Assembly: GCA_020809705.1 (NCBI GenBank)
Contig: CP085831.1
Location: forward strand, 372,001 to 436,000
Reading direction: 5' to 3'
Length of the DNA: 64,000 bases
Source: Calonectria ilicicola
Lineage: Eukaryota; Ascomycota; Sordariomycetes; Hypocreales; Nectriaceae
Shown: positions 44,929 to 57,455 of the stretch, piece by piece
Position numbering within the stretch: position 1 is the first letter of the stretch
How the letters are laid out: every line of letters starts with the position of its first letter
Notes under the pieces: generated by a model
Databases searched by the model: none
The model's input: the letters and a program-made list of their open reading frames with translations, nothing else
Told to the model about the DNA's origin: nothing
Position numbers and translations under genes: made by a program

Positions 44929-46632
44929 ATGAGACTTATAAATACACAAACATTCCAACTTGAAGAGTTCTACGGCCACAATATTCCCAAGAAATATGCA
45001 ATATTATCTCATACTTGGGGTGCCCAAGAAGTTACATTTCAACAATGGCAAGACTACTACATTGCGTCAGAGCGACAGGGATATCTCAAGATCAAAGCTG
45101 CATGCGAACAGGCAGTGAGACATGGCATTGGATTTCTCTGGGTCGACACAAATTGCATCGACAAATCCAGCTCCGCTGAGCTGAGCGAGGCAATTAATTC
45201 CATGTTCGAATGGTACCGTAAAGCTAAAGTTTGCTATGCCTACCTCAGTGATGTTCCGGCAAAAGCGGAAGAGAGTTCGACCGGGGAGACGACAGAGCAC
45301 TTCCGCCAAAGCAAGTGGTTTACTCGCGGGTGGACGCTGCAGGAATTGATTGCTCCACAGCAGCTCGTCTTCTATGCACAAGACTGGTCCAAACTTGGAA
45401 CCCGGCTGTCGCTTGCAGCTGAAATCTCAGCCGTCACCAAAATACATGTTGACTTTTTGATTGGGAAGAAACCTCTTTCTCACGCTAGTATCGCTCAAAA
45501 AATGTCTTGGTTATCGCGTAGAGCTACGACCAGGATTGAGGACATGGCATATTGTATGCTAGGTATCTTCGATATCAACATGCCCTTGCTGTATGGCGAG
45601 GGCAATAGGGCTTTTATACGACTGCAAGAAGAAATTATAAAAGTATCCAACGAGCATACCATTTTCTGCTGGACATGGACAGATTCTGTGCCCGCCGATT
45701 GGGTTAGCATGCTCGCTCCCAGTCCTGAAGCATTTGTGCATTCTGCAGACCTTGTTCCAACAAAGTACCCAATTGGAAACACAAGAACCTTCTCAATGAC
45801 GAATGCTGGTCTGTCAATATCGCTTCCTCTGATCCAAACATGGTCTTATTACCTTGGCGTTGTTAACGTACGGCATCAATCCCACCAATCTGAACAACCG
45901 CTTTGCATCCCTCTTTGGGGTCATCTCAATAACTCTACATCACAAAATAATTATATCATGCGAAGAATACCGTTTCCACCAACTCCCATGTTTGCTAAGT
46001 CTTCATGGAATTTAGGCCAACCGGCACTATATGTTACATCGAGACTAAACGCAATCAATCAAGATCAGGTCCATTTCACATCCAACTTCAGATCCCGATT
46101 TGGTTTTGTGTTATCTTTTGGTTCAACACACGGACTTATAGGTCCGACTCATAGCTTGCCTGGGGCCTTTAATGGAGTGCATTTGACAGAAAACACAACA
46201 GACCTTATCGGAATTGAGTCGTATCCTCCGGGATGCTTCAGGAAGAGGCGCGGGCTCCTCACACTCGAAAACCGCACCCCTTCTTCAACAGGAGCACTTC
46301 TATGTCTGGGTCAGGGATTTGGGTTGCGCCTTATATTTCTTGGTTCAGGGGTTGGCTCAGCAGGCCAACCTCGACGATTTTGCAAAATACTTGATCCTTT
46401 GGAATGGGGTGGAACTAAAGATCACAGGCGCACTCTTCTCGACAACATGCTTAAAACGAATATTGCAGTTGATCGGGATTCATTATCGGATAGTTTATAT
46501 TGTTGCAGCGTTGAAATTGCAGATTGCATTGATCATATGGGTATTGGCCAACTTTCGATCGCACACATCACGTTTAGGGGTCCGATGGCAATAAGAGAGG
46601 GATTTCCCCAAAGGTGGTCATCGACTAATTAA
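44929..46632 (+). CDS. HET (heterokaryon incompatibility) domain protein
   Basis: Single exon, 567 aa from the ATG at 44929 (the frame is open slightly further up, without an ATG). The N-terminal half is a full HET domain: MRLINTQTFQLEEF, YAILSHTWG, FLWVDTNCIDKSSSAELSEA, WFTRGWTLQELIAP, then the family's MSWLSRRATTRIEDMAYCML and MPLLYGEG segments. The C-terminal half is less conserved beta-rich sequence. HET proteins trigger cell death on fusion of unlike hyphae. It lies in an accessory region close to a transposon block, as many HET genes do. Frames overlapping its 3' half are shadows. Confidence 0.9.
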   Translation: MRLINTQTFQLEEFYGHNIPKKYAILSHTWGAQEVTFQQWQDYYIASERQGYLKIKAACEQAVRHGIGFLWVDTNCIDKSSSAELSEAINSMFEWYRKAKVCYAYLSDVPAKAEESSTGETTEHFRQSKWFTRGWTLQELIAPQQLVFYAQDWSKLGTRLSLAAEISAVTKIHVDFLIGKKPLSHASIAQKMSWLSRRATTRIEDMAYCMLGIFDINMPLLYGEGNRAFIRLQEEIIKVSNEHTIFCWTWTDSVPADWVSMLAPSPEAFVHSADLVPTKYPIGNTRTFSMTNAGLSISLPLIQTWSYYLGVVNVRHQSHQSEQPLCIPLWGHLNNSTSQNNYIMRRIPFPPTPMFAKSSWNLGQPALYVTSRLNAINQDQVHFTSNFRSRFGFVLSFGSTHGLIGPTHSLPGAFNGVHLTENTTDLIGIESYPPGCFRKRRGLLTLENRTPSSTGALLCLGQGFGLRLIFLGSGVGSAGQPRRFCKILDPLEWGGTKDHRRTLLDNMLKTNIAVDRDSLSDSLYCCSVEIADCIDHMGIGQLSIAHITFRGPMAIREGFPQRWSSTN

Positions 46633-47617
46633 TGAAAGAAAAATCGAAAGGAACTCACGGTTTGAAGCATAAGATGGAAATCTTGTTGTTTCTGAACGGA
46701 GGCGGTTGTTGTGATGCCATACAGTGTTGCAAGTAGCATACAGGTCTTTGGTTCTGTTACCGCCATTGTGAAGCCTTACTTCGCCGATATCTCGGAAGAA
46801 TCATCCGGGAGGCCCTGATCTTTTTTGGAAGTTGCAGATGACTGCATCAAGGGCAAGGAGGATTTCGCCAGCAAGGAAATTCCCACTGTATCAATAATTC
46901 TATTTTTGCAGCCAATAGTTGACGTGTGTTTTGCTAATGCACCCAGGTTCTCTTGCCCATTTTTCTCGCACACGAATGATTTGTTTTTTGCACCCCAAAT
47001 CTAAGACAGCTACAACAGTCCGTCACTAGCAGCCAAGCCACAGCCATAACTATAGACGCGTCGGATGCGCGCGGCATGATTTCATAAGCAATCTACCTCT
47101 GAATACCTAGTCAGCTCTATGATACCCGCCTCCCCTTTCAGTTTTGTTTTCTCTTGCAATCCGAACTCAATAGTTACCTTGTTCATCCCTGCTTCACTAG
47201 TATAATTTAACAATAGTTGCGTTCTCAGGTGGAATGGGGAAAAGTTGGATAACTCGTCACTTCTTGTGGCTGGTTATTCTCACCAAGTGGGGCAATTGCC
47301 GTCTACTAACTGCAAATCTGTGGGTTTAGCTTGTTCTGCGATCTGCGCACTGCCCTGAAGCCGCGCGCGTATTGACCGCTAATGGTGGCTGACAAATTGG
47401 TCAGTTGAAGAAATTCATTGCTCGCTACGCGACGTAGGCCGAAGAAGTGAAGCCGCGATAGGTGTTTAGAGGAAGTTGCTTCAACATGCAGGCGTTGATG
47501 CACAGCAAGATCAAGCAAATATATAATAATGAAGTCGTGAACATACAATGCCTTCATCCAAAGACAGTAACCCCAAATTTCCCTTAACTTCGACCCCGAT
47601 CTGCTAGAATCTACAAG
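46633..47617. other. Intergenic, no gene seen
   Basis: About 1 kb with short frames and no motif. The last 40 bp lead into the secreted SnoaL-like gene. Confidence 0.45.
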
Positions 47618-48773
47618 ATGAAGCTTTCTACCGCATCTAAACTATTGACTTTTCTCCCTGGTGGGTTGGGTTGTGGACCTGCTCTACCACCGTCAATCAC
47701 TCGAATGCGCCGCGACCTTGGAACAAACCCCCACACCAAGCGTCGTACGTCTACTGCTTTTTGAACCTTTGTATAAGTCGCTAATAAATATCATAGAATT
47801 GCCTCTAACTCCGGCAGAAACCAATAATATCACCCACTGGACCGTCGATGAGAACAAGCGCCAGATGCAGGTAACCGATGATGCCTTCAACGCCAGAGAT
47901 CTGGGTCGGTTCAATCACCATCCAGATTCAATCATGTACTACACTGGCGGAGTTATCATGAACCGTACAGAACATTATGAAGACATGCGCATCACCTTTT
48001 CTGTCTATTCGGATATTGCACCCCACAATCACGATTACAGAGTCATCTTTGGAGAGGGCGATTGGACCGTTGCTATGGCTCAGTTAACGGGGACTAATGA
48101 TGGGCCCCTTCCCAGTCTCAACGGAACATATTTGCCGCCTACCAATAAGAAGACTACGATGGATATGATGACAATTGCACGTTGGAATGGAGGATGGATG
48201 ATGGAAGAGTACCTTTGGACTGATGCACCAAAAATGTACCGCGACTTTGGAGTTCTACCGGACAGACCGGCTGATAACCTCCCGGACGTGGAGCTGAACT
48301 TGGGGACACCACTTTCGACTAATTCATCCGTAAACAACGCTCCGCAGAACAAGGGAAAGGTTTCAAAGGCCTATGACGCGTACAATGCCGGCAAGTTCAC
48401 TGCGAACGATTTACTACTATCGCCGGATGCGCTAGTGTACGGTCTGACTGATCAACCCCAAACAGTCGACCAGTACATCAAGTGGCTTAAGAGTTTCAAG
48501 ACTGCTTTCCCTGACCTCAGTATTGATAACAAGCCTTACCGACAAGTCATTGCCCAGGGTGATTGGACCGCCACCGTGGCCATGCTCAGCGGCACGCACA
48601 AAGGACCCCTGACTCTCCCCACTTACTTGTCTTCAGAACCAATCCAGGCTACTGGTGAACGTTTCAATCTGCTACACTACACAATCGCTCGCTGGCAAAA
48701 TGGCAAGGTTGTAGCACTGAGAGTTAATCTGGATACTTTTGGCATCATTGGGTCTCTTGGCATTTCCCTGTAG
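47618..48773 (+). CDS. Putative secreted protein with two SnoaL/NTF2-like domains
   Basis: Exons 47618-47744 and 47797-48773, 367 aa; the 52 bp intron has donor GTACGT and branch GCTAAT. The N-terminus is moderately hydrophobic and is followed by a dibasic KR, fitting a signal peptide and Kex2 site, though the signal is weak. Two similar halves follow: one with DDAFNARDLGRF ... EGDWTVAMAQLTGTNDGP and another with AYDAYNAGKF ... QGDWTATVAMLSGTHKGP, each a SnoaL-like cone fold, so the protein is an internal duplication. SnoaL-like proteins bind or transform small hydrophobic molecules; the substrate is unknown. The unspliced frame seems to start further upstream but lacks an ATG. Confidence 0.7.
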
Positions 48774-49608
48774 AAAAGTTTCACGCCTAACCCAAAATAG
48801 TCTACCCCTGGGACTTGCTTAGATTAGTGGTGGAGCACTTCTTCTCACACGACAGCTATTCAACGCACACTTGAACAGATTTCGGAAGATATTGCATACT
48901 GCTCCGAATATGAAATTTGGGCTTCAACATTATTAAACTTACTTTCCTGACTTTCGTCTCTACTTTGGTTACCTCATCATTATATATGTTATTGTATCAT
49001 TTAGTTGATATGGTAACCCTTTATATTTTGTTTGTTTGAGGATGTGCTCATTATTAAGTCACTGCTCAATCCGTCCGATACACGGCTTAAAAAAATAAAT
49101 TAATTAATTCCAACTCGACATAAGTTTTCATGTCCTTAGGGATATATTATTGGTCTGATGTTCAGTTTATTTGGGCATGTTGTATGATATAGGGTAGCTG
49201 CGACGTGTCTTTTCGCTTGGCAATGCGTCCTGACCAAGATCCTCAATTAGTTACTGTGGATACGTATTCCTTTTTTCGATACATTACTATGCTTTCATTG
49301 GCTGGCTACCTGCATCCCCTGTGTTTTGTGAGTCGAGGTCACACTCGAGCAGTCATGAGTGTTGTGAGCTGATGCAAGACCGCAATGATAAGGAAAGGAT
49401 GCCGAGGGTCAGCCCCGTGTCTGATAAGCTCGACTATTAATCTACTTAATGATAGATAAATAGTGGCAAAAAACACAGATCGCCTTCTCACACCCAGCTC
49501 GACTGGTTCCCCCCTTTTTGCTCATCTCGGCTCCTTGCCTGGCGCGGGTCTGCAAGTCTGCCAGGCCGGACTTGTCTAATAACTAGGTGACAAGATATAT
49601 ATTTTACT
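48774..49608. other. Intergenic, no gene seen
   Basis: AT-rich flank of about 830 bp with no recognisable coding content. Confidence 0.45.
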
Positions 49609-50107
49609 CTAATCCTTGGATATAATTAATGCTCGCTCAACTTGTTTCATCTGCGGAACATCTTTGTTCAACACCATGGTTTTGTCGTAGTCACTAGCTT
49701 GCTCAGTCCCCGCACGCATCGTATCTCTCATAAACTCTATCTCAAGGCTAACTCGACTTAGGCTGCCCCACCAATGGTCCATGTGGGGTTGAGTGAAAAT
49801 GATTTGCATCTTCCAAGCTGGTCGCGTGCACAGTTCAAGACTTTGAGATGTGAGACTCTTCCGTGCCCATCCGCTCTTTACCCAGGCCCACCCCGCTTCT
49901 TGTCTGTACCAGTCATTTCTTTTCGTGACACGTCTGTAGAACGGCTGCAATGATCCAGGCTCCAATGATCCGGGGACGGCGAGTTCGGCAAGCCTGCGAT
50001 CCTTGCCTGTCAATCCAAACCCTGTTATTCTTGGTCAACCAACATACACTGACAGTCCACCAGCCGAAAGAAAAGCAAGTGTACAGAAAAACGGCCCGTG
50101 TGCTCAT
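49609..50107 (-). CDS. Uncertain small gene, no family recognised
   Basis: A 134-codon frame (50013-49609) lies behind an ATG-started frame at 50107 that begins with a hydrophobic stretch (MSTRAVFLYTCFSFGWW). A very short intron (about 33 bp, GTCAGT ... AACAG, near 50051-50019) could join them, which is below the usual size here. The downstream part is rich in Trp and charged residues and resembles nothing I know. It may be a chance frame. Confidence 0.25.
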
Positions 50108-50880
50108 TCTTCCAACGACTTAACCAGCCAAGTACTTACCACGCAAGCGATACACCCCTGGAAGATGGCCAAATGACAAGAGTGGCCAAGATGTGTTTCT
50201 AGACCATTAGGTCTTTGTTGCCTGTCCATGGAGTTGTTTCCACTCTTCTTGACCTAAAAAAAAAGACTAGATAGCAATCTTGAACAGTTTGCGTGTAATT
50301 GATAAGCTAGGAATGTTTCCGTTTTGCCTATTCTGAGCTGAGCCTTGCTGAGGCACTTAGATTGCCTTGAGAAGGTGGATGTCTCTGGATTAGGATCGAC
50401 GATCCATTTACGAAATCTGACTTCTCTAAGTGAGTATACGGGGGCTGTGAGACCCCGAGGTTTTATCGCTACGCCAATTCCAAGTAAGCAGCCACGATCG
50501 GAGTGACAATCCCGCCACGCATTGATTCACATACTTTTTGTGTCAGTACACTCCCTGAACCATCCAGACCCAGACCGCAGTCACAGCAGACAACTAATCC
50601 CGCCACAAAATGGACCCACCAACACTGTGATTTTATCTTCTGACCGGCTAGGGGTGGCGGCGGATATATGCATATTTATTTGCCTTTGACAATATTTAAG
50701 AAAGGAATTCCGTAATTGGCATCCCACTTTGTGTAATGAGCATCCTCACTGTGGCTGAGGGTTATTAGTGGGCCTGTGATAGCTGGCGTTGGCCCTTATA
50801 TATAATTTACTAGGGAAATTAAGATAGCGACTGTCTAAGCGTGATACCCCTGCTGCCCTCTTGACGCATTCTATACCTGT
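50108..50880. other. Transition zone before the AT-rich block
   Basis: Ordinary base composition ends abruptly at about 50880, after which G and C nearly vanish. No gene is seen. Confidence 0.5.
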
Positions 50881-51189
50881 ATATAGTAATAATAATTATT
50901 AAGATTTTTGGTGATAATAAAGATTTTTTTTAAGTTATATTTTTTTTTATATAAGGAGGTCTTTTAGATAGTTGAGGTTATTATTAAAAAAAAAACTTAC
51001 TTTATAATATATTAAAAATAATCTTTTATTATTAATTTATTATATATTATACTTTATTATATTTAAGATTATTTTTTTATTAATATATAATATTAAATAT
51101 ATTTTTTAAAAAGGTAGAACAGTTATATATAAATATTAGGATATTTATATTATTTAATATTATAATAGTAATTAGATTAATATTAGGTG

Positions 51190-54100
51190 TAATGGTCTGG
51201 TTAATTCCTAACTTAATAAACCAATCAGAATAAAGGGTTTATTGTTAGCAGGATGGTTAGGTGTATTATAGTAAATAAAGTAATAAAAATATTATATTAA
51301 ATAATAATTAATTATAATTAAAGTAATTAAATTATATTAAAAGCTAATTAAAACTATCCTTTACAATTAGCTTTAATCTATTTATATACTTTTAAACTTA
51401 ATATATAATTACTAAATATTATAATAATTATTTTAATAATTATAATAGTAATTATAGTAATTATATCCTAATTATAATAATAATTATATATATATAATAA
51501 TCACAATCTAAAGTAAGTAGGTCTATCCTTATTCTACCAAATCTAACTGCCCTTATTATAGTATAGATCATAATATAATATCCCTCCTTTATTAATTTTT
51601 ATCCTTAAGATTATATATATAATCTTAGTATTATTTTATTTAAAGTAAATTAATTTAAATTTATAATTATCTTTTTTTAATATTAATAATATATTTAATA
51701 AATTTATTTATTATTAATTTTATCTTACTAAGGATATTGCTTTATTTAGCTATAATATTATATTTTATTCTTTTTATTCTTCTAAGGGTTTTTATTATTA
51801 GATAGTAGCTTAGTCCTCTTATTATAAGGAGTATATATATTGAGGTTATTTTTATAATATATTAGAGGTAATAATAGATTTTTATAAAAGATTTTTATTT
51901 TTATAGTATTTTTATAGTTAATAAGTATAATAATAATTAAACTAAGTAAAAAGTTTAATTATTTAAATAAGGTAGAAGAGTAAGCTAAGAAGAAGATACT
52001 AGCTATTTAGGTAAAATTAAATAAGATTCTTATTTATTTAATATATTTATAAAAATAAAAGTATTTATTAAAGTCTTATAGTAAGAAAATGGTTTATTAT
52101 AGTTTATTATTTCTAAATAATTTAGATAATATAGATTAAATAGAGTTAGAAGTAATAATTAATATATAGGCTTTAAGGGCTTTAGATACTATTAATTAGA
52201 ATATTATAGATTTTCCTTCTATTTCTTTTAGAGAAATATTTCTAATATCTTTAAATAATATATAAGGTATTTAATAGGCTTTTAAATTATTTCTTTATAA
52301 CCTTTTTATTTAATTTTAAATTTTTTATTTTCTTCTTTTTTTATAAGATTTTTTTAATTTCCTATTAATCTTCTAGATTTTTTATTTATAATTTATATTT
52401 AGGTCCTATATTTATCTAGATGTTATTATTAGGTTCTAGTAATAAGATATAGAAGATAGGGTGAATCTTAATATTATCTAGAAGGTCAAGTTTATAGTTA
52501 TTTTTTAATATTTTTCTTTTAATTAAATATAACTTAATCTATATAAAGTTAATTTTTTTATTTTATTTTTTTATTATAAGATTTTTTATTATTAGGTAAA
52601 TTATATTTTTTTTAAAAAGGATAATCTTTTTAGTTTTTTTAGATTATAATATCTTTTTATTATATTATAAATAAATTTAAGTTCTATCTTTATTTCTTTA
52701 TATAATTTTCTTAAATTATCTAACTTAATTATAGCTTTTATTTAAATTATACTTTCTAAAAGAGCTTAATAAATATCTAATATAAAGCTAAAATTAGCTT
52801 TTACTAGTATTATTTTAATATTATAATTATAAAATATATTATATATTAATTATATAATAAATAACTTTTTTATTTAATTAATTTATTTATAATTAATATA
52901 ATATTATAAATATTATTTAATTTTCTAATTTTAATATTTAGTTTATCTATCTATTTAAGGGTAGAAGGCTATATTTAGCTTATAATTTAGCCCTATTAAG
53001 GATATTAGGCTTTGCTAAAACTTAGATGTAAATAGTTATTCTTTATTTAAAATAATTTTAGTTAATAGTTTATATATAATGATTATATATTAAAAGAAAA
53101 AATAAATAAATTATTTTTTTTTATTATTTTATTATAAAAAAGATAATATATTACTTTTATAAAATAATTAATAATAATAAAAATATTATTATAATATACT
53201 CTTATAATAGGATCTATTAATAAAAGGAGATTAGTAATAAAGTTTATTATAATTAAATCTTATAATTATTATATAATAAAGGATAATTATAATAATCTAT
53301 ATAGTTTATATTTTAGTTTTTTAGAGTGTTAATATAGGCTATATTCTTTATATACTTATTTAATTTTTTTTATTTTATTAAAAGAAAATATTTATTTAAT
53401 TTATTTAAAAGTTTTATTAATATCTTTATAATTATATAAAGGATATTTATAAATATCCTTTATTAATTTTATTTAATATTTCTTTAGTACTTATAAATAA
53501 TCTATTTTTTCTTTTTCTAAAAGTACTAGATTATATTCTTTAATTTTTCTTAGTAATAGATTGCCTTATTTTATTTATTATATTAGTATTTTTATAATAG
53601 TAGTTTTAATTATATATAATAGTCTTTTTATTCTTATAGTAATGATTATTTTCTTTATTTTTATTATTATTTTATTAATTGAGGCTTATTCTAGGCCTTT
53701 ATTAGTATTATAGATTAATAGCTTTTTTTATGTTTTTGGTTTTTTTATATTATAATTAGATTAGTAATTAATTATATTAATATAATTATTTTTAATTTCT
53801 TTAATATAAATAATTTAATAATTAAATTTAAATAAATATTCTATATATTATAATTATTTTTTATTAAGTTTTTAAGTAATTATAAAGTAAATAATATTTT
53901 TATAATTAATATATATTATAATTTTATAATTACTTTTTAAAAAATATTATTAAAATTCTTTAAAAGTATTAATAATAATAAGGAATTCTTTATTATAAAT
54001 TAAGTAATTTAATTTAAAATTATATAATTTATATAAATAAAATATTATAAGATATAGATTTTTTTATTTATTTTATTATCCAATCTAGACCTTTAAGATA

Positions 54101-54410
54101 AAGTCTAATATATTGGTTTCTAGCTTTATAGATTTATTAAGATTAAATATTATAAAAATAGATTCTTTTAAAATAATATTTTTTATAATTTTAAATAATT
54201 ATTATATTTTATTTTCTTATTAAAAAATAATTCTTTTTTAATTAATTCTATTATATTTAAAGTAATTTTACTAAATCCTTTAATAAATCTTTAATAATAA
54301 TTAATAAATCTAAGAAAGGCTTATACTTTCTTTATATTAATAAATTCCTTTTAATCTTTTACTATAATAACTTTCTTTAGATCTATATAAATTTTATTAG
54401 GGCTAATAAT
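51190..54410 (-). mobile_element. RIP-degraded Ty3/gypsy element, 3' half, minus orientation
   Basis: On the minus strand this matches the pol-to-LTR part of the element at 57067-63316: about 54290-54410 corresponds to the sequence after the reverse transcriptase active site, 53436-53463 to the same palindrome found at 61643-61670, and 51190 to about 51590 to an LTR whose start follows a purine tract (AAAGGAGGG). Stops occur every few codons. The 5' half is missing: the copy ends where the next element begins. Confidence 0.7.
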
Positions 54411-57066
54411 TGTTATGACCTAAACACCCAAAGGCGGTGACCACGGGCAGAACCCCAACCAATTATAATAAAACTACCCTGGACCCACATAACCAGCCAA
54501 TAAGAGCAAAGTCAAATAAACCCCATTTAATATTACTAAAAATCATAATAAATATTATTAAACTAACTCCATTCAATTATTATAATAATAGAACCTTAGA
54601 TATAATAGTATATAGATAGATTAGATCTTACTATAAGGAATAGAATTAATTAGCTTTTAATATAATTTAATTACTTTAATTATAATTAATTATTATTTAA
54701 TATAATACTTTTATTATTTTATTTATTATAATATACTTAATTATTTTATTAATAATAAATCTTTTATTTTAATTAATTTATTAAATTAAGAATTAATTAA
54801 ATTATTATATATTAAAAGCTTTTATTTAATTAATTATTTATATTAATAATTAAATAATAATAATATCTAAAAAAATCCTATTATTATTATTTCTTCTAAT
54901 AATATTAAATTAATTATAGAATTATAGTAAATTAAGAAGAAATTTATAAATATATAAATATAATTTAAAATAAAAAAAGCTAGAACTACTATAATTAAAG
55001 AAAATAAAGGTAAAGATATTAATAAAATTCTAAGACCTCTAATTCTAAAACTCTTTTTAGGAAAGGCTGCTAATATAGTCCCTTTTTTTACTTAAATAAA
55101 GAAATACTTTTACTTTTTTTAATATAACTTATAACCCTTAAAGTCTAAGTATTATATATTAAAACCCTTTTTTAAGAGGATATAGGAGTATAGTTTAAAT
55201 TTATTATAAAAGATTATTTAAAAAATAAGAATAATATTGATTAAAATAAAGAGATTTAAAAGATTTTTAAAGATTAGGAATATTTTAAAATTATTATTAA
55301 AGATAATTTTAATATAATTAATATAAAATAATAAATTATAAATTAATTATATAAATTTAAATAAATAAAATTTTATAATTAGTATTTAATTAAATTTAAA
55401 AGAATTATAATATAAATAGCTTAAAATAATAATATATTAATAGAACTTTATTATAAAGGCTTAAAAAGTAAAGTTAAGGATAAAATTTATAAAGAAGATT
55501 AGTTAAAGAAACTTTTAAAGTATATTAAAAATATTATTAAAATTAATAAAAGATAATTTAATTAATATAAAAAATGTATTTAAGATAATAAAAATTTATA
55601 TATCCTAAATAAAAAAAAACCTAAAATAAGTAATAAAATATTATATATAATACTTATTTAAGATTAATAGAACTTGATGTTATTTAAGGGTATAATAAAG
55701 GAAAGATTATTTATTTTAATTATAAAAAGAAAGAATATAAATCCTTTAAATATTATTTCTTGAAAATAGGAAATTAGTTTAAATTTATATTAGAAGGATA
55801 GAAATAACTTAATATTATAAAAACTTAATAAATCTTAGTATTAGAAGGAAAAGAGGATATTATAAGAAAAGTTATTTTTATTATTATTAAGAAATATAAA
55901 TTAATTATTATAATTAAATAATATATAAAAAACTATAAATTATATAAAATAAAACTTACTTTATAATAAGAAATTAATAAAACTATCTAAAAAGTATAAT
56001 TAATCTAATAAAAAGGCTAGTTCTATTTTCCTTATAAATGATTAGAATGAGCTAAAAAGATAAAAATCTTTATATTTATTTTAGATATATATATTAATAA
56101 AGTACTAGTATAATAGAATATTTATACTTATAATAAAAATAGAAATAGAAAATAAATAACTAATATTAAAAAAATAGTTTAATAAATTAAGGAACCTTTA
56201 TAAGATAAAGATAAAGTCTTTTTACTTATATAAAGCAAATAGTAATTAGAAAACTATAATCTTTAACCTATTTAATATAAGAAAGATAATTTTAAATTAA
56301 ATATAATATATAAAAAATATAAGAATATTTTATAAATAAATTATTATAATTATAATTATTTTTAATATATAAAGTAAAAATAGTATATAATATACTTCTT
56401 TATTAGAGTAGAAGATATAGTTATTTACTATATTTATAGAAAATATTTTAATTAATATAAAATAATAAAAAGAAATCCTTATTATTAATTTATTATATTA
56501 AAATTAAGTAAATTTAAATTCTTTAATTGTAATAAATTATTTTAGAATAAATATTAAAACCTTAAATATAATATCTATATAATAGATAAAGTAATAGCCT
56601 AATATTAAATAAAATTAAAAAATAAATAAAGCCTCTTATAAAAAAGTAATAAAAGTAGCTAGAATAATGATCTCTAAAGTTATTAAAAGAACTTCTTAAA
56701 AAACTTTATATTTTATAATTAAAAAGTAATTTTAATAATAATTAAAAATAGAAATAAGGATTAAAAGGAAGTAGTATAATATTATAATAGATAGTAGAAT
56801 TAAATAAAACTATATTAATCCTTAAATAGTTAATCAATTTTAATTATTATAAATAATAAAAGTTAATTTATATAAAATTATTAATATAAAAGGAACCTTT
56901 TTTAATTATAATAATAATATTATAAATAAAAAAATTAATTATTTAAAAATCTTTATTAAAAAAAAAACTAAAGAATAATCTTTAATATTATTAATATTAG
57001 ATAATATAATCTAATTTTAGAATACCTATAGTTATACTAATATAATCCTAATATCTACTAATATAC
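54411..57066 (+). mobile_element. RIP-degraded gypsy element, LTR plus gag-like part
   Basis: It starts TGTTATGACC and its tail and following 2.2 kb are closely similar, with scattered transitions, to 57067-59700, which marks it as a second copy of the 5' LTR and gag-like region. The first 150 bases keep normal GC content. It stops at 57066, where the next LTR starts, before any pol sequence. Confidence 0.65.
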
Positions 57067-57455
57067 TGTTACAACCCATGTCATACCCAGGGCGATCTAA
57101 GATAGCAGAATGCCATACCCTATAAGAAACCAATTACCCTATAATTACATATAACCAATTAAATAAGAAGTAATAAAGGTAATTATTATAATAAGTATAA
57201 AAGGTATTATATTTAGTATATTAAATGTACTATATATATTAAAATAGAATAGTAATATATAAATAGATTAGATCTTATTATAAGGAATAGAATTAATTAG
57301 TTTTTAATATAATTTAATTATTTTAATTATAATTAATTATTATTTAATATAATATTTTTATTACTTTATTTATTATAATATATTTAATTATTTTATTAAT
57401 AATAAATCTTTTATTTTAATTAATTTATTAAGTTAAGAATTAATTAAATTATTAT
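57067..57455 (+). repeat. 5' LTR of the chromovirus
   Basis: Pairs with the LTR at 62936. Relative to that copy it shows almost only C-to-T and G-to-A differences. It begins TGTTACAACCC and ends near AAATTATTATA, which aligns with CAGACTGTTATA in the partner. Confidence 0.65.

Noticed and set aside
46214..46594. A hydrophobic 126-codon frame overlapping the HET gene
   Set aside because: The main HET frame stays open and protein-like through the same bases, so this is a shadow.
49913..50107. Stand-alone small secreted protein
   Set aside because: Hydrophobic start is present, but the rest is unlike a mature secreted peptide; kept only as part of an uncertain gene call.
54437..54619. 60-codon frame in the LTR-like start at 54411
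   Set aside because: It lies within an LTR, is AT-biased in its second half and has no domain.
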